From the NCBI GenBank assembly GCA_035489015.1, contig DATHKR010000149.1, positions 1 to 64,000 on the forward strand: a stretch of DNA of 64,000 nt, given 5' to 3'. This DNA is from DATFRY01 sp035489015 (GTDB lineage Bacteria > Myxococcota_A > Polyangia > Haliangiales > Haliangiaceae). The number at the start of each line of letters is the position of its first letter. Position 1 is the stretch's first letter. The notes under the pieces are model-generated. The model was given only the letters and a program-made list of their open reading frames with translations. It did not search any database and was not told the origin of the DNA. Shown in pieces: positions 29,032-37,122 of this stretch. The position numbers and the translations under genes were made by a program.

Positions 29032-30843
29032 TCAGGGCCCGCGTTTGGCGCTCTCCGCCGCGCGCAGCCGCTCCTCGCCCTCACCGCCATCCGGCCCGAC
29101 CTCGAGCGCGCGGCGGTAGAACCGCTCGGCCCCGGGGCGGTCGCCATCGGCCTCGGCCAGCTCGGCGGCCAGGAGCAGCGCCTCGGGCAGGTCCGGCCGG
29201 CGCACCAGCGCGCGCGCGCACAGCTCGCGGGCCCGCGCCATGTCTCCGTCCGTTCGCGCCGCGCGTGCCGCGCGCAGCCCGCGCCGCGCCGCGACCACGT
29301 CGCCGGCCACGCTGGCGTCGCGGGTCCCGTCGGCCGGCACATCGTCGGGCGCCGCGGCGCGCGGCTCACCGCGCAGCTCGCGCATGAGATCGATCGCGCG
29401 GAAGCGCGCGCCCGCGCCCGGCCCGTCGGCGATCCACAGCACCATGTCGGCCGGATCGACCACCACCGTGTGAACCGCCTCCGGATCGTCGATCGCGGCG
29501 CGGTGGCCGGGAGGCAGCGGCCCGCCGCCCGGGCGCGCCGCGTCGCGCAGGATCGCCACCGCCTGCTCGACGCCGCCGGGTGGTGCCCGCCGGACCAGCT
29601 CGACCGCGCGCGCCACCCGATCGGCCGACGGCTTCATGCGCCGGGCCCGCTCACCCTCGAGCTCGGCGGCGAACGGCTCGGTGGTGAAGAAGTCCCCCTT
29701 CACCGCCGGCGACGCGTCGCGCACGACCCGCGTGCGACCGGGGCTGCGCTCGATCCAGGCCAGCCGTCGCCGCCGCCCGTCGACCACCAGGTAACCGGCC
29801 GCGCCCAGCGGGGGGGCCTTCTCGATCGCGCGGATCGCCTCGTCCAGGGTGTGGGCGTGCTCGAGCATCCCGCGCGCCACGAGCGCGACCGGCTCGGCGA
29901 CCCGGGTCAGCCTCACGTCGCCGGCCGCGATCGGGTGCACCATGACCGCGATCCCCTCGGCGTTGATGCCGGTCACGACGCCGATCATCCCCGGCCACCC
30001 GACGCTCGCGTACGGGATCCCGCCCTCCGGTCGCACCAGCGAGACCAGCGCCGCGCCGGCCGCGCGATCGCCGCCGTCCTCGGCGCCGAACACGGAGAAG
30101 CTCCGCCCGATGAGGAGGCGCGGCGGCGGTGGCGGCGCGGGCGGCACGAGCGGCACGCCGGCTCCCCTGGTCGTCGTCGCGGGCCGGGCCGGCGGCGCCG
30201 AGGTCGCGCCGGTCAGCACGAACGAGAGCGATCGCGCCATCGCGTCGTAGGAGACGCCGGGCGACTCGCCGGCGGGGGCGCCGACGTCGAGCGCGGCCTG
30301 GACCCGCAGGAGCGTCTCGAACGCGGGCGCCGGGGCCATCCCGCGCGCGGCCCCGTGCACGACTCCCGCGACCTCCTCGATCCGCGCCGGCGGCGTGCCG
30401 TCGTCGAGCAGGCGGAGCTCCCAGCGCAGACGCGAGCCGCGCCGCGTCTCGCCGAGGATCCCGTCGCCCGAGATCGCCGCGCGGATCGTCGACGCGAGCG
30501 GCGCGGTCGCCTCCGCCACCGCGCGTCCGATCAATCGACCGTGGCAGGCGCCGAGCGCGTGCGGCTTGCCCGCCACCCGCAGCACCGACAGCCCGCCGCT
30601 GGTGGCCAGCGAGCACTCACCGCCCCAGAACAGCGCCCACTCGGCGCCGGCGCTCTGCGGCGCCGGGCCCGCGCTGAGCGGACCGGAGGGCATGTCTCCC
30701 GACGGCTCGGGATAGCTCACCACCCGACCGTAGATGAAGTAGCAGACCAGCCCGGCCAGGAGCGCCAGCCCGGCGCCGATCCCCAGCGAGCGCAGGCGAC
30801 GGCGTCGCTTCGGCCGGCGGCTCCCGATCAGCAACTCGGTCAC
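29032..30843 (-). CDS. membrane-anchored C45 (AAT-like) Ntn-hydrolase homologue with TPR-like end
   Basis: A 603-residue protein. A basic N-terminus and one membrane helix (about 20-42) anchor it. The body resembles acyl-CoA:6-aminopenicillanate acyltransferase-type (C45) proteins: CHGRLIGRAVAE, LLIGRSFSVFG, RPEGGIPYASVGWPGMIGVVTG, NAEGIAVMV. The nucleophile Cys expected about 35 residues before GRSF is not seen; LSFVLTGATS stands there with a Pro-rich insert. The last 90 residues form one or two TPR helices (LCARALVRRPDLPEALLLAAELAEA). GTG start at 30843. Role unknown. Confidence 0.72.
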   Translation of the reverse strand: MTELLIGSRRPKRRRRLRSLGIGAGLALLAGLVCYFIYGRVVSYPEPSGDMPSGPLSAGPAPQSAGAEWALFWGGECSLATSGGLSVLRVAGKPHALGACHGRLIGRAVAEATAPLASTIRAAISGDGILGETRRGSRLRWELRLLDDGTPPARIEEVAGVVHGAARGMAPAPAFETLLRVQAALDVGAPAGESPGVSYDAMARSLSFVLTGATSAPPARPATTTRGAGVPLVPPAPPPPPRLLIGRSFSVFGAEDGGDRAAGAALVSLVRPEGGIPYASVGWPGMIGVVTGINAEGIAVMVHPIAAGDVRLTRVAEPVALVARGMLEHAHTLDEAIRAIEKAPPLGAAGYLVVDGRRRRLAWIERSPGRTRVVRDASPAVKGDFFTTEPFAAELEGERARRMKPSADRVARAVELVRRAPPGGVEQAVAILRDAARPGGGPLPPGHRAAIDDPEAVHTVVVDPADMVLWIADGPGAGARFRAIDLMRELRGEPRAAAPDDVPADGTRDASVAGDVVAARRGLRAARAARTDGDMARARELCARALVRRPDLPEALLLAAELAEADGDRPGAERFYRRALEVGPDGGEGEERLRAAESAKRGP

Positions 30844-30907
30844 GCGGTGAATCTACCAGCCGGGTGTGGCGGATCACGGTCGGCTGGCGCGCGTTCGCCG
30901 ATTGGCT

Positions 30908-30937
30908 TTGACCGGCCCGGCGCGGGCTTGCTAGCGT
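30908..30937 (+). promoter_or_regulatory. weak candidate promoter for the zinc-ribbon gene
   Basis: TTGACC (30908-30913), an 18-base spacer and TAGCGT (30932-30937), about 28 bases before the GTG start. The -10 is poor; listed because a similar CTTGCTA block precedes the lipoprotein gene at 13087. Confidence 0.28.
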
Positions 30938-30965
30938 CGGTGACGGAGGCAGTCGCCGTCTTCCC

Positions 30966-31601
30966 GTGCCCGGACCTGCGCCCCTCGTGGACTCGACTGC
31001 GCTCGTCGTCATGGAGGCGACCGGCGTCTCCGACAGCGCGCGGGTCGTGCTCCTGTGCCTGATCGGGCTGCTCCTGGTCATCCTCGGCTTCCTCATCGCG
31101 TTCGCGGTGCTCATCCGCCGCCGGCCGGCCCCGGCCACCGCCGACCGCGCCGCTCGCACCGGTGAGCCGCTCGCGGCCGCGCCGGTCGAGGCGCGCCCGG
31201 TCCGCGCCGCGGTCGCGGTCAGCCCGTCAGGTGGGCTGGCCGTGGCGCGCAGCGAGACGATGGCGTGTCCCACCTGTCGTCGCCAGTACGAGTCCCGGCT
31301 CGAGTTCTGCCCGCGCGACGCCCGCCGCCTGGTCCCGCTCAGCCAGCTCGACGCGCGCTCGGCCGGCAGCGTGTGCCCGGCGTGCCGGCGCGGCTCGGAG
31401 CCGGGCACGCGCTTCTGTCCGCACGACGGATCCGAGCTCCTCCCGGTCTCCCTCTACGAGGCCACCCGCAGCGACGCCGGCGCCGAGCCGACCGGCCCGA
31501 CCGGGGTGATGGCCAAGATCTGCCCGCAGTGCCGCAGCCGCCACGACCTGGCCGCGACCTTCTGCGGCCGCGACGGCGTCGAGCTGGTCGCGATCAACTA
31601 G
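30966..31601 (+). CDS. single-pass membrane protein with three zinc-ribbon-like knuckles
   Basis: A 211-residue protein with one membrane helix (about 27-50, LCLIGLLLVILGFLIAFAVL) and a cytoplasmic Cys-rich tail. Three modules repeat CPxCR...FCxxDxxxL: CPTCRRQYESRLEFCPRD, CPACRRGSEPGTRFCPHDG and CPQCRSRHDLAATFCGRDG. Each has three Cys plus an Asp or His, so the fourth zinc ligand may be Asp. The start is GTG 30966; ATG 31011 is an alternative. No known function. Confidence 0.68.
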   Translation: MPGPAPLVDSTALVVMEATGVSDSARVVLLCLIGLLLVILGFLIAFAVLIRRRPAPATADRAARTGEPLAAAPVEARPVRAAVAVSPSGGLAVARSETMACPTCRRQYESRLEFCPRDARRLVPLSQLDARSAGSVCPACRRGSEPGTRFCPHDGSELLPVSLYEATRSDAGAEPTGPTGVMAKICPQCRSRHDLAATFCGRDGVELVAIN

Positions 31602-31619
31602 CCGAGGGCGAGCGGCCGG

Positions 31620-32984
31620 TCAGTTCGCCGCGGCGGTCTTGCCAGCGCCGCGCCGCGCCGCGTTCGCCTGCTCGAGCTTCTCGGCGAACTCCTTGGGGCC
31701 GATGAGCCCGTGGACGCGCACCAGCACCCGCTGATCCGCGTCGAGCAGGATCACCTCGGGCATCGTGCTCTGCTCGTACTTCCTCTTGCGCGCGTCGTTG
31801 CGCTCGTTGTCGTCGGTCACGTCGAACTTGAGGGGCACGTAGGAGTCGACGATCTGCTGGAACACCGCCGGTGCGGCGAAGGTCTTCACCTCCAGCTCCT
31901 TGCACGGCACGCACCAGGTGGCCGAGAAGTCGATCATCACGCCCTTGCCCTCGGCGCGCGCCTGCGCGAACGCCGGGGCCTCGTCGTAGTGCCACGGCAG
32001 GGTCCGGTCGGCGGTGAGCGCCCAGCTGATCGCGCCGGTCACTCCCACCACGGTCAGGAGCACGCCGGCCGCCTTGCGCGACCTCTCGCCCGCGCCGCCG
32101 TGGAACGACAGGTGCACCGCGCCGAGCGCCAGCCCGATCGCCATCACCACCAGCGCGCCGACGAGGAAGTAGATGCTCGAGCTGCCCAGGTGCTCGAGCG
32201 CCGGCACCAGCGGGCGCAGGAAGTAGATGCCGACCGCGAGGAGCGCGATGCCGCCCGCGCTCTTGATCCACTCCATCCACCGCCCGCTCTTGGGCAGCGA
32301 CACCGAGGTGGCCGCGATGACCCAGAAGAGGACGCCCATTCCGAGCGCGAAGGTGAACAGGAGCGTGCCGCCGACCACGGGCCGCCCGGTCATCGCCACC
32401 CAGCCGAGCAGGCCGGCCAGGAACGGGCCGGTGCACGGCGCCGCGGTGAAGCCGCCGACCATGCCCATCGTGAACGCGCCGGTGTAGCCGCGCCCGCCCA
32501 CCCGGGCCAGCCGCTGCTGCAGCCCGCTCGGCAAGTTGAGCTCGAACGCGCCGAACATCGACGCCGCCAGCACGGCGTAGAGGATCACCATCGGGATGAC
32601 CACGGCCGGCCGGGCCAGGAGCTGGCCCTGGTCGCCCGCCTTGCCGAGCAGCGCGAACACCAGGCCGAGCGCCGCGTAGATGAGGCCCATGCCGAGCACG
32701 TACGCGCTCGCCAGCGCAAAGGCGCGCCGCCGGGTGACCGCCTCGTCGCGCGCGCCGAACACGCCGACGACGATCGGGATCATCGGATAGACGCACGGGG
32801 TCAGCGACGCCATGACGCCGAGCCCGAAGCACGACAGGTACATGAGGAGGTAGCCGCGGTCGTCGAGCTGCTTCTGGAACTCCGCGCCCTTCTCGCCCGC
32901 TGCCCAGGCCACCTGGGGCGCGAACAAGACGACGATGACGACGGCCAGTGCTCCACCGGCGACGAGGACCCTGCGCATGCGCAT
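31620..32984 (-). CDS. dsbD: thiol:disulfide interchange protein DsbD-like
   Basis: A 454-residue inner-membrane protein that carries electrons from cytoplasmic thioredoxin to the periplasm. It has a signal-like start, an eight-helix CcdA-type core with the Cys pair in LTPCVYPM and APCTGPF, and a C-terminal thioredoxin domain with TWCVPCKELE (about 358-361). The N-terminal alpha domain of E. coli DsbD is absent, so the acceptor must be a separate protein. It faces the zinc-ribbon gene. Supports cytochrome c or copper/thiol homeostasis. Confidence 0.92.
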   Translation of the reverse strand: MRMRRVLVAGGALAVVIVVLFAPQVAWAAGEKGAEFQKQLDDRGYLLMYLSCFGLGVMASLTPCVYPMIPIVVGVFGARDEAVTRRRAFALASAYVLGMGLIYAALGLVFALLGKAGDQGQLLARPAVVIPMVILYAVLAASMFGAFELNLPSGLQQRLARVGGRGYTGAFTMGMVGGFTAAPCTGPFLAGLLGWVAMTGRPVVGGTLLFTFALGMGVLFWVIAATSVSLPKSGRWMEWIKSAGGIALLAVGIYFLRPLVPALEHLGSSSIYFLVGALVVMAIGLALGAVHLSFHGGAGERSRKAAGVLLTVVGVTGAISWALTADRTLPWHYDEAPAFAQARAEGKGVMIDFSATWCVPCKELEVKTFAAPAVFQQIVDSYVPLKFDVTDDNERNDARKRKYEQSTMPEVILLDADQRVLVRVHGLIGPKEFAEKLEQANAARRGAGKTAAAN

Positions 32985-33014
32985 GAGGCGTCAATATAGT
33001 AGAGTTCCGCGCCG

Positions 33015-34163
33015 ATGGCCCGCGATCAGGATCAAACGCCCGATCTCCGGGGCTTGCATGGGCCGTTCGAGGTACCCGAGCACGTCGAGCGTCTCGAGCC
33101 GTACCAGCCTGGCAAGCCGATCGAGGAGCTCGAGCGCGAGCTCGGCATCGCCGGCGCGGTCAAGATGGCGTCGAACGAGAATCCACTCGGGCCGTCGCCG
33201 CGCGCCATGGACGCCGCTCGCCGGGCGCTGTCCGACTCGTACCTCTATCCGGACGCGACCTGCTTCGCGCTCCGCCGCGCGCTCGCCGATCGCCTCGAGG
33301 TCGATCCGGACGAGATCGTGGTGGGCGGCGGATCCAACGAGCTCATCTACCTGGCGGTCCGCACCTTCTGCACGCCGGGCTCCGACACCGTCGTCACCCA
33401 CCGGCACGCGTTCGTCAGCTACGTCCTGTCGGCGCGCACCCAGGGGGTCGACGTCATCGAGACGCCGGTCGGCCCCGACCTCCGCTGCGACGTCGACGCG
33501 CTGTGCGCCGCCTTCACCCCGCGCACGCGGATCGTCTTCATCGCCAACCCGAACAACCCGACCGGCGCGCACCTCACCCGCGCCGAGCTGGAGCAGATCT
33601 TCGAGCGTGCCCCGGCCCGCGCGCTGGTCATCGTCGACGAGGCCTATCACGAGTACGCCGCCGCGCTCGACCCGGACTACGCCGCGTCGCTGCCGTACCG
33701 CTCGGCGCGCCCGGCGGTGGTCGTCCTCCGCACGTTCTCCAAGATCTACGGCCTGGCCGGCCTCCGCATCGGATACGCGCTGTGCGACCGGCGCGCCGCC
33801 CGCCGCATCAACCAGGCCCGCCGCCCGTTCAACGTCGGCAGCGTCGCCCAGGCCGCGGCGGTCGCCGCGCTCGACGACGAGGCTCACCTCGCTCGCACCT
33901 GCGAGGCCGCCCGCGACGGGCTGGCCGCGCTCGCCCGCGGCTTCGCCGGTCTCGGCCTCACCGTGCTGCCGTCGCTGGGCAACTTCGTCCTCCTCGGTCT
34001 GGGGCGCGACGCGGACGCGGTGTACCGGGGCCTGCTCCAGCGCGGAATCATCACCCGCCCGATGGCGGCGTGGGGGCTGCCGCAGCACCTGCGCGTGTCG
34101 CTGGCCATGCCGCCCGACATCGCGCGCGCGGTCGAGGCGATGAGCGCCGTGCTGCGGGCATGA
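33015..34163 (+). CDS. hisC: histidinol-phosphate aminotransferase family protein
   Basis: A 382-residue fold-type I PLP aminotransferase. MASNENPLGPSP, GGGSNELI, ANPNNPTGAHL, VDEAYHEY, and Lys243 in RTFSKIYGLAGLRIGY are HisC hallmarks. It is followed with overlaps by a lipoprotein gene and aroA, and no his genes are near, so it may act on aromatic keto acids or in histidine synthesis. A TATAGT -10-like box at 32995-33000 is close upstream. Confidence 0.9.
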   Translation: MARDQDQTPDLRGLHGPFEVPEHVERLEPYQPGKPIEELERELGIAGAVKMASNENPLGPSPRAMDAARRALSDSYLYPDATCFALRRALADRLEVDPDEIVVGGGSNELIYLAVRTFCTPGSDTVVTHRHAFVSYVLSARTQGVDVIETPVGPDLRCDVDALCAAFTPRTRIVFIANPNNPTGAHLTRAELEQIFERAPARALVIVDEAYHEYAAALDPDYAASLPYRSARPAVVVLRTFSKIYGLAGLRIGYALCDRRAARRINQARRPFNVGSVAQAAAVAALDDEAHLARTCEAARDGLAALARGFAGLGLTVLPSLGNFVLLGLGRDADAVYRGLLQRGIITRPMAAWGLPQHLRVSLAMPPDIARAVEAMSAVLRA

Positions 34164-35053
34164 ACCGGATCGCGCTGGTCGCCGTCATGGCCGCGCTCGG
34201 CTGCGGCCGCGGCAAGTCGGAGGTCCGCGCGCCCGAGGTGACCGTCCCCGAGCGCCCGGTCACCGCCGGTGATCGCATCCTGGCGCTCGCCCCTGGCGGA
34301 GCCGACGCGGTGCTCGAGGTGGACCTCGCTCGCCTGCGCGACAACGCCGCGGTCGGCGGGCTGGTCCGCGCGATCACCGCCAGCGAGCTGGCCGTGCCGG
34401 ATCTCATCGCCGCGGCCGACCTCCTGGTCTTTTGCTCCTACCGGGTCGGCGAGGCCGACGCAGGGCAGGTCGTGTTCGCCGCCGGCGGCGAGGTCGAGCG
34501 GCTGCCCGGCGCGCGCCTGCTCGACAAGGGCCTGGTCGCGATCGGGCCGCCCGCGTTGCTCGACCGGGTCGATCTGGTCCGGGCCGGCGCGCAGCCGTCG
34601 CTGGCCGCCGATCGCGCGCTGCTGCGCGTCCGCGCCCTGGCGATGCCGGAGCGGGCGACCGGCGCGGCGCTGCGCATGGCGGCGCGGCTCGGCTTCGAGG
34701 GCCGACTGTCGCTCGCCCGCCGCCTCGAGCTCGAAGCGGTCCCGGCCTGGTTGTCGGTGTGGGTCGACGTGGCCGACGATCTGGCCGCGGTGGCGCTGCT
34801 CGGCGGCGACGGCGCCGGCGAGGCGCAGGACCTGGCCGCCGCGGTGGTGCGGGTGCGCAAGCGCCTGGCCCGCAGCGCCCCGACCACCCGGCTCGGCCTG
34901 CGCCCGACGGTGGCCGCCACCAAGATCGAGGTGACCGGCAACGACGTGCGGGTGGTGCTGGTGGTCGGCCCGCGCCGGCTGGGCCAGCTGGTCGAGCACG
35001 TGATGGCGCGGCTGGCCGCGCCGGCCGCTGCAAGGGAGGGAGGGGGATCATGA
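34160..35053 (+). CDS. hypothetical lipoprotein between hisC and aroA
   Basis: A 297-residue predicted lipoprotein. The leader MNRIALVAVMAALGC gives a lipid site at Cys15. The mature part (GDRILALAPGGADAVLEVDLARLRDN, in parts; then ADLLVFCSYRVGEA, RLPGARLLDKGLVAIG) has alternating strands and helices and no motif I recognise. Start and stop overlap hisC and aroA by ATGA. Conserved linkage to aromatic synthesis would be the only clue to its role. Confidence 0.8.
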   Translation: MNRIALVAVMAALGCGRGKSEVRAPEVTVPERPVTAGDRILALAPGGADAVLEVDLARLRDNAAVGGLVRAITASELAVPDLIAAADLLVFCSYRVGEADAGQVVFAAGGEVERLPGARLLDKGLVAIGPPALLDRVDLVRAGAQPSLAADRALLRVRALAMPERATGAALRMAARLGFEGRLSLARRLELEAVPAWLSVWVDVADDLAAVALLGGDGAGEAQDLAAAVVRVRKRLARSAPTTRLGLRPTVAATKIEVTGNDVRVVLVVGPRRLGQLVEHVMARLAAPAAAREGGGS

Positions 35054-36423
35054 CCGCGTTTCTCGTCGAGCCGATCGATCATCCACCGTCGGGGGCGCGC
35101 CTCGAGGTGCCCGGCGACAAGTCGATCGGTCACCGCTCGCTTCTGTTCGGCGCCCTGTGCGACGGCGTGGTCGAGGTGAGCGGCCTGTCGGGCGGACAGG
35201 ACAACGCGCGCACCCGCGCCGCGGTCGACGCGATGGGCGCGCGGGTCGACGAGCTCGGCCCCGGCCGCGTGCGCGTGCACGGCGTCGGCGTCGACGGCCT
35301 GCGCGCGCCGTCCGCCGACCTGGACTGCGGCAACTCCGGCACCAGCATGCGCCTCCTGTGCGGCCTGCTGGCCGGCCAGCGCTTCACCACCCGCCTGACC
35401 GGCGACCCGTCGCTGAGCGGGCGGCCGATGCGGCGGGTGGCCGAGCCGCTCGCGCAGATGGGCGCGCGGGTCGACGGAGCCAGCCGCGAGGGCCGGCCCG
35501 GCGAGATCTACCCGCCGCTCACGGTGCACGGCGTCGCCGGCGCGCTGCGCGGCATCGACATCTCGCTCGCGGTCGCCTCCGCCCAGGTGAAGAGCGCCAT
35601 CCTGCTCGCCGGCCTGTACGCCGACGGCGCCGTGCGCGTGCGCGAGCCGGGCCCGTCTCGCGATCACACCGAGCGCATGCTCGCCCACCTCGGCGCGCCG
35701 CTCGAGGTCCTGTCCGACGGCCAGGTCGTGCTCGACGTGCGCGGGTGGGACCGCCGCCTCGCCACCGACGCGCTCGCGGTGCCGGGCGATCCGTCGTCGT
35801 CGGCGTTCCTGGTGGTCGCGGCGCTGGTGTCCGGCGCCGTGGAGGTCGAGGTCGCCGGTGTGTGCATGAATCCCACGCGGACCGGGTTCCTCGACGTGCT
35901 GGTCGAGCTGGGCGCCACGGTCGCGCGTCACCGCGAGCGCGAGGTCGGCGGTGAGCCGGTCGCCGACCTCGTCATCTCGGCGGCGACGAGCGGGTGGGAC
36001 GGACTCCACGGTGCGGTGATGGCCGGCGCCACCACGGTCCGATCGATCGACGAGATCCCGATCCTCGCGGTCCTGGCCGCGCGGGCGGCCGGCACGACCG
36101 AGTTCCGCGACGCCGCCGAGCTGCGGGTCAAGGAGTCCGATCGCATCGCGACCACCTGCGCCATGCTGCGCGCGTTCGGCGTGGACGTCGAGGAGCAGCC
36201 GAGCGGCCTGTCGGTCAGCGGCCGCCCCGGCCAGCGCCTGCGCGCGGCCCGCATCGACTCCGCCGGCGATCATCGAATCGCCATGGCGGCGACGGTGGCC
36301 GCGCTCGCCGCCGATGGTCCGTCACGGATCGACGACGTCGACAACGTGGCGACCTCGTACCCCGGCTTCGCCGACGCGCTGAACCGCCTGGCCGGCCGCG
36401 CCGTGTGCACCGCCGCGGGGTGA
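35050..36423 (+). CDS. aroA: 3-phosphoshikimate 1-carboxyvinyltransferase (EPSP synthase)
   Basis: EPSP synthase of the shikimate pathway, 457 residues. PGDKSIGHRSLL binds substrate (first Lys of DKS); CGNSGTSMRLL, GDPSLSGRPM, ASAQVKSAILLAGL, NPTRTG, DEIPILAVLAA, RVKESDRI and AGDHRIAMAA follow in order. The ATG overlaps the upstream lipoprotein stop and excludes the long in-frame extension. Confidence 0.96.
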   Translation: MTAFLVEPIDHPPSGARLEVPGDKSIGHRSLLFGALCDGVVEVSGLSGGQDNARTRAAVDAMGARVDELGPGRVRVHGVGVDGLRAPSADLDCGNSGTSMRLLCGLLAGQRFTTRLTGDPSLSGRPMRRVAEPLAQMGARVDGASREGRPGEIYPPLTVHGVAGALRGIDISLAVASAQVKSAILLAGLYADGAVRVREPGPSRDHTERMLAHLGAPLEVLSDGQVVLDVRGWDRRLATDALAVPGDPSSSAFLVVAALVSGAVEVEVAGVCMNPTRTGFLDVLVELGATVARHREREVGGEPVADLVISAATSGWDGLHGAVMAGATTVRSIDEIPILAVLAARAAGTTEFRDAAELRVKESDRIATTCAMLRAFGVDVEEQPSGLSVSGRPGQRLRAARIDSAGDHRIAMAATVAALAADGPSRIDDVDNVATSYPGFADALNRLAGRAVCTAAG

Positions 36424-36462
36424 TGTCGCTTTCTTGCGCTGACGCGGCGCTCCATTGAACGC

Positions 36463-37122
36463 GTGTCGCCAGCTCGTCAACTGACCTTCCGACCTGGAAG
36501 GGCATATTCTTTGTACGAGGTGGCACGAAAGACAGGCAGCGGCGAGACGCCCAGCCAGCCAGCGACACAGGAGCTGGACGAGGCGGAGCTCGTGCGGGGC
36601 TGCCAGACCGGCGATCGTCCCTCGCAGGACGAGTTCTATCGCCGCTTCCGCCGCCAGGTCGCCGCCAACCTGTACCGCGTGCTCGGCCAGCGGGTCGACC
36701 TCGACGATCTGGTCCAGGACGTCTTCATCATCGCGTTCCGCGGCCTGTCGCGCTTTCGCGGCGACGCGCGCCTGTCGACCTGGCTGTACCGCATCTGCGT
36801 CAACGTCGCGCTCGGCCGCATCCGCAGCAAGGCCCGCCGCCCGCCTCCGGTGCTCATGGTCAACCCGGTGGCCGACGAGGTCGAGAGCTCGCCGCCCAGC
36901 CCGGAGCAGGCGCTGCGCCAGAAGCAGGACCGCGAGCGGGTCTATCGCGCGCTCGAGGCGATGCAGCCCAAGAAGCGCATCGTGCTCTACCTGCACGAGA
37001 TCGAGGGCCTCGACCTGAAGGACATCGCCTACATCGTCGAGGCGCATCCGGTCACCGTGCGGACGCGCCTGTTCTACGCCCGGCGCGATTTCTACCGCCT
37101 GATCGCCGAGGACGGCGAGTGA
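36463..37122 (+). CDS. ECF-type RNA polymerase sigma factor
   Basis: A sigma70-family region 2 plus region 4 protein, up to 219 residues. Region 2 includes DLDDLVQDVFIIAFRGLSRF and ARLSTWLYRICVNVALGRIR (residues about 70-125). Region 4 includes ALEAMQPKKRIVLYLHEIEG, LKDIAYIVEAHPVTVRTRLF. The GTG at 36463 is first, but a GTG at 36520 also fits; the N-terminus is poorly conserved. It overlaps by GTGA with a FecR-like gene that probably restrains it. Confidence 0.92.
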   Translation: MSPARQLTFRPGRAYSLYEVARKTGSGETPSQPATQELDEAELVRGCQTGDRPSQDEFYRRFRRQVAANLYRVLGQRVDLDDLVQDVFIIAFRGLSRFRGDARLSTWLYRICVNVALGRIRSKARRPPPVLMVNPVADEVESSPPSPEQALRQKQDRERVYRALEAMQPKKRIVLYLHEIEGLDLKDIAYIVEAHPVTVRTRLFYARRDFYRLIAEDGE

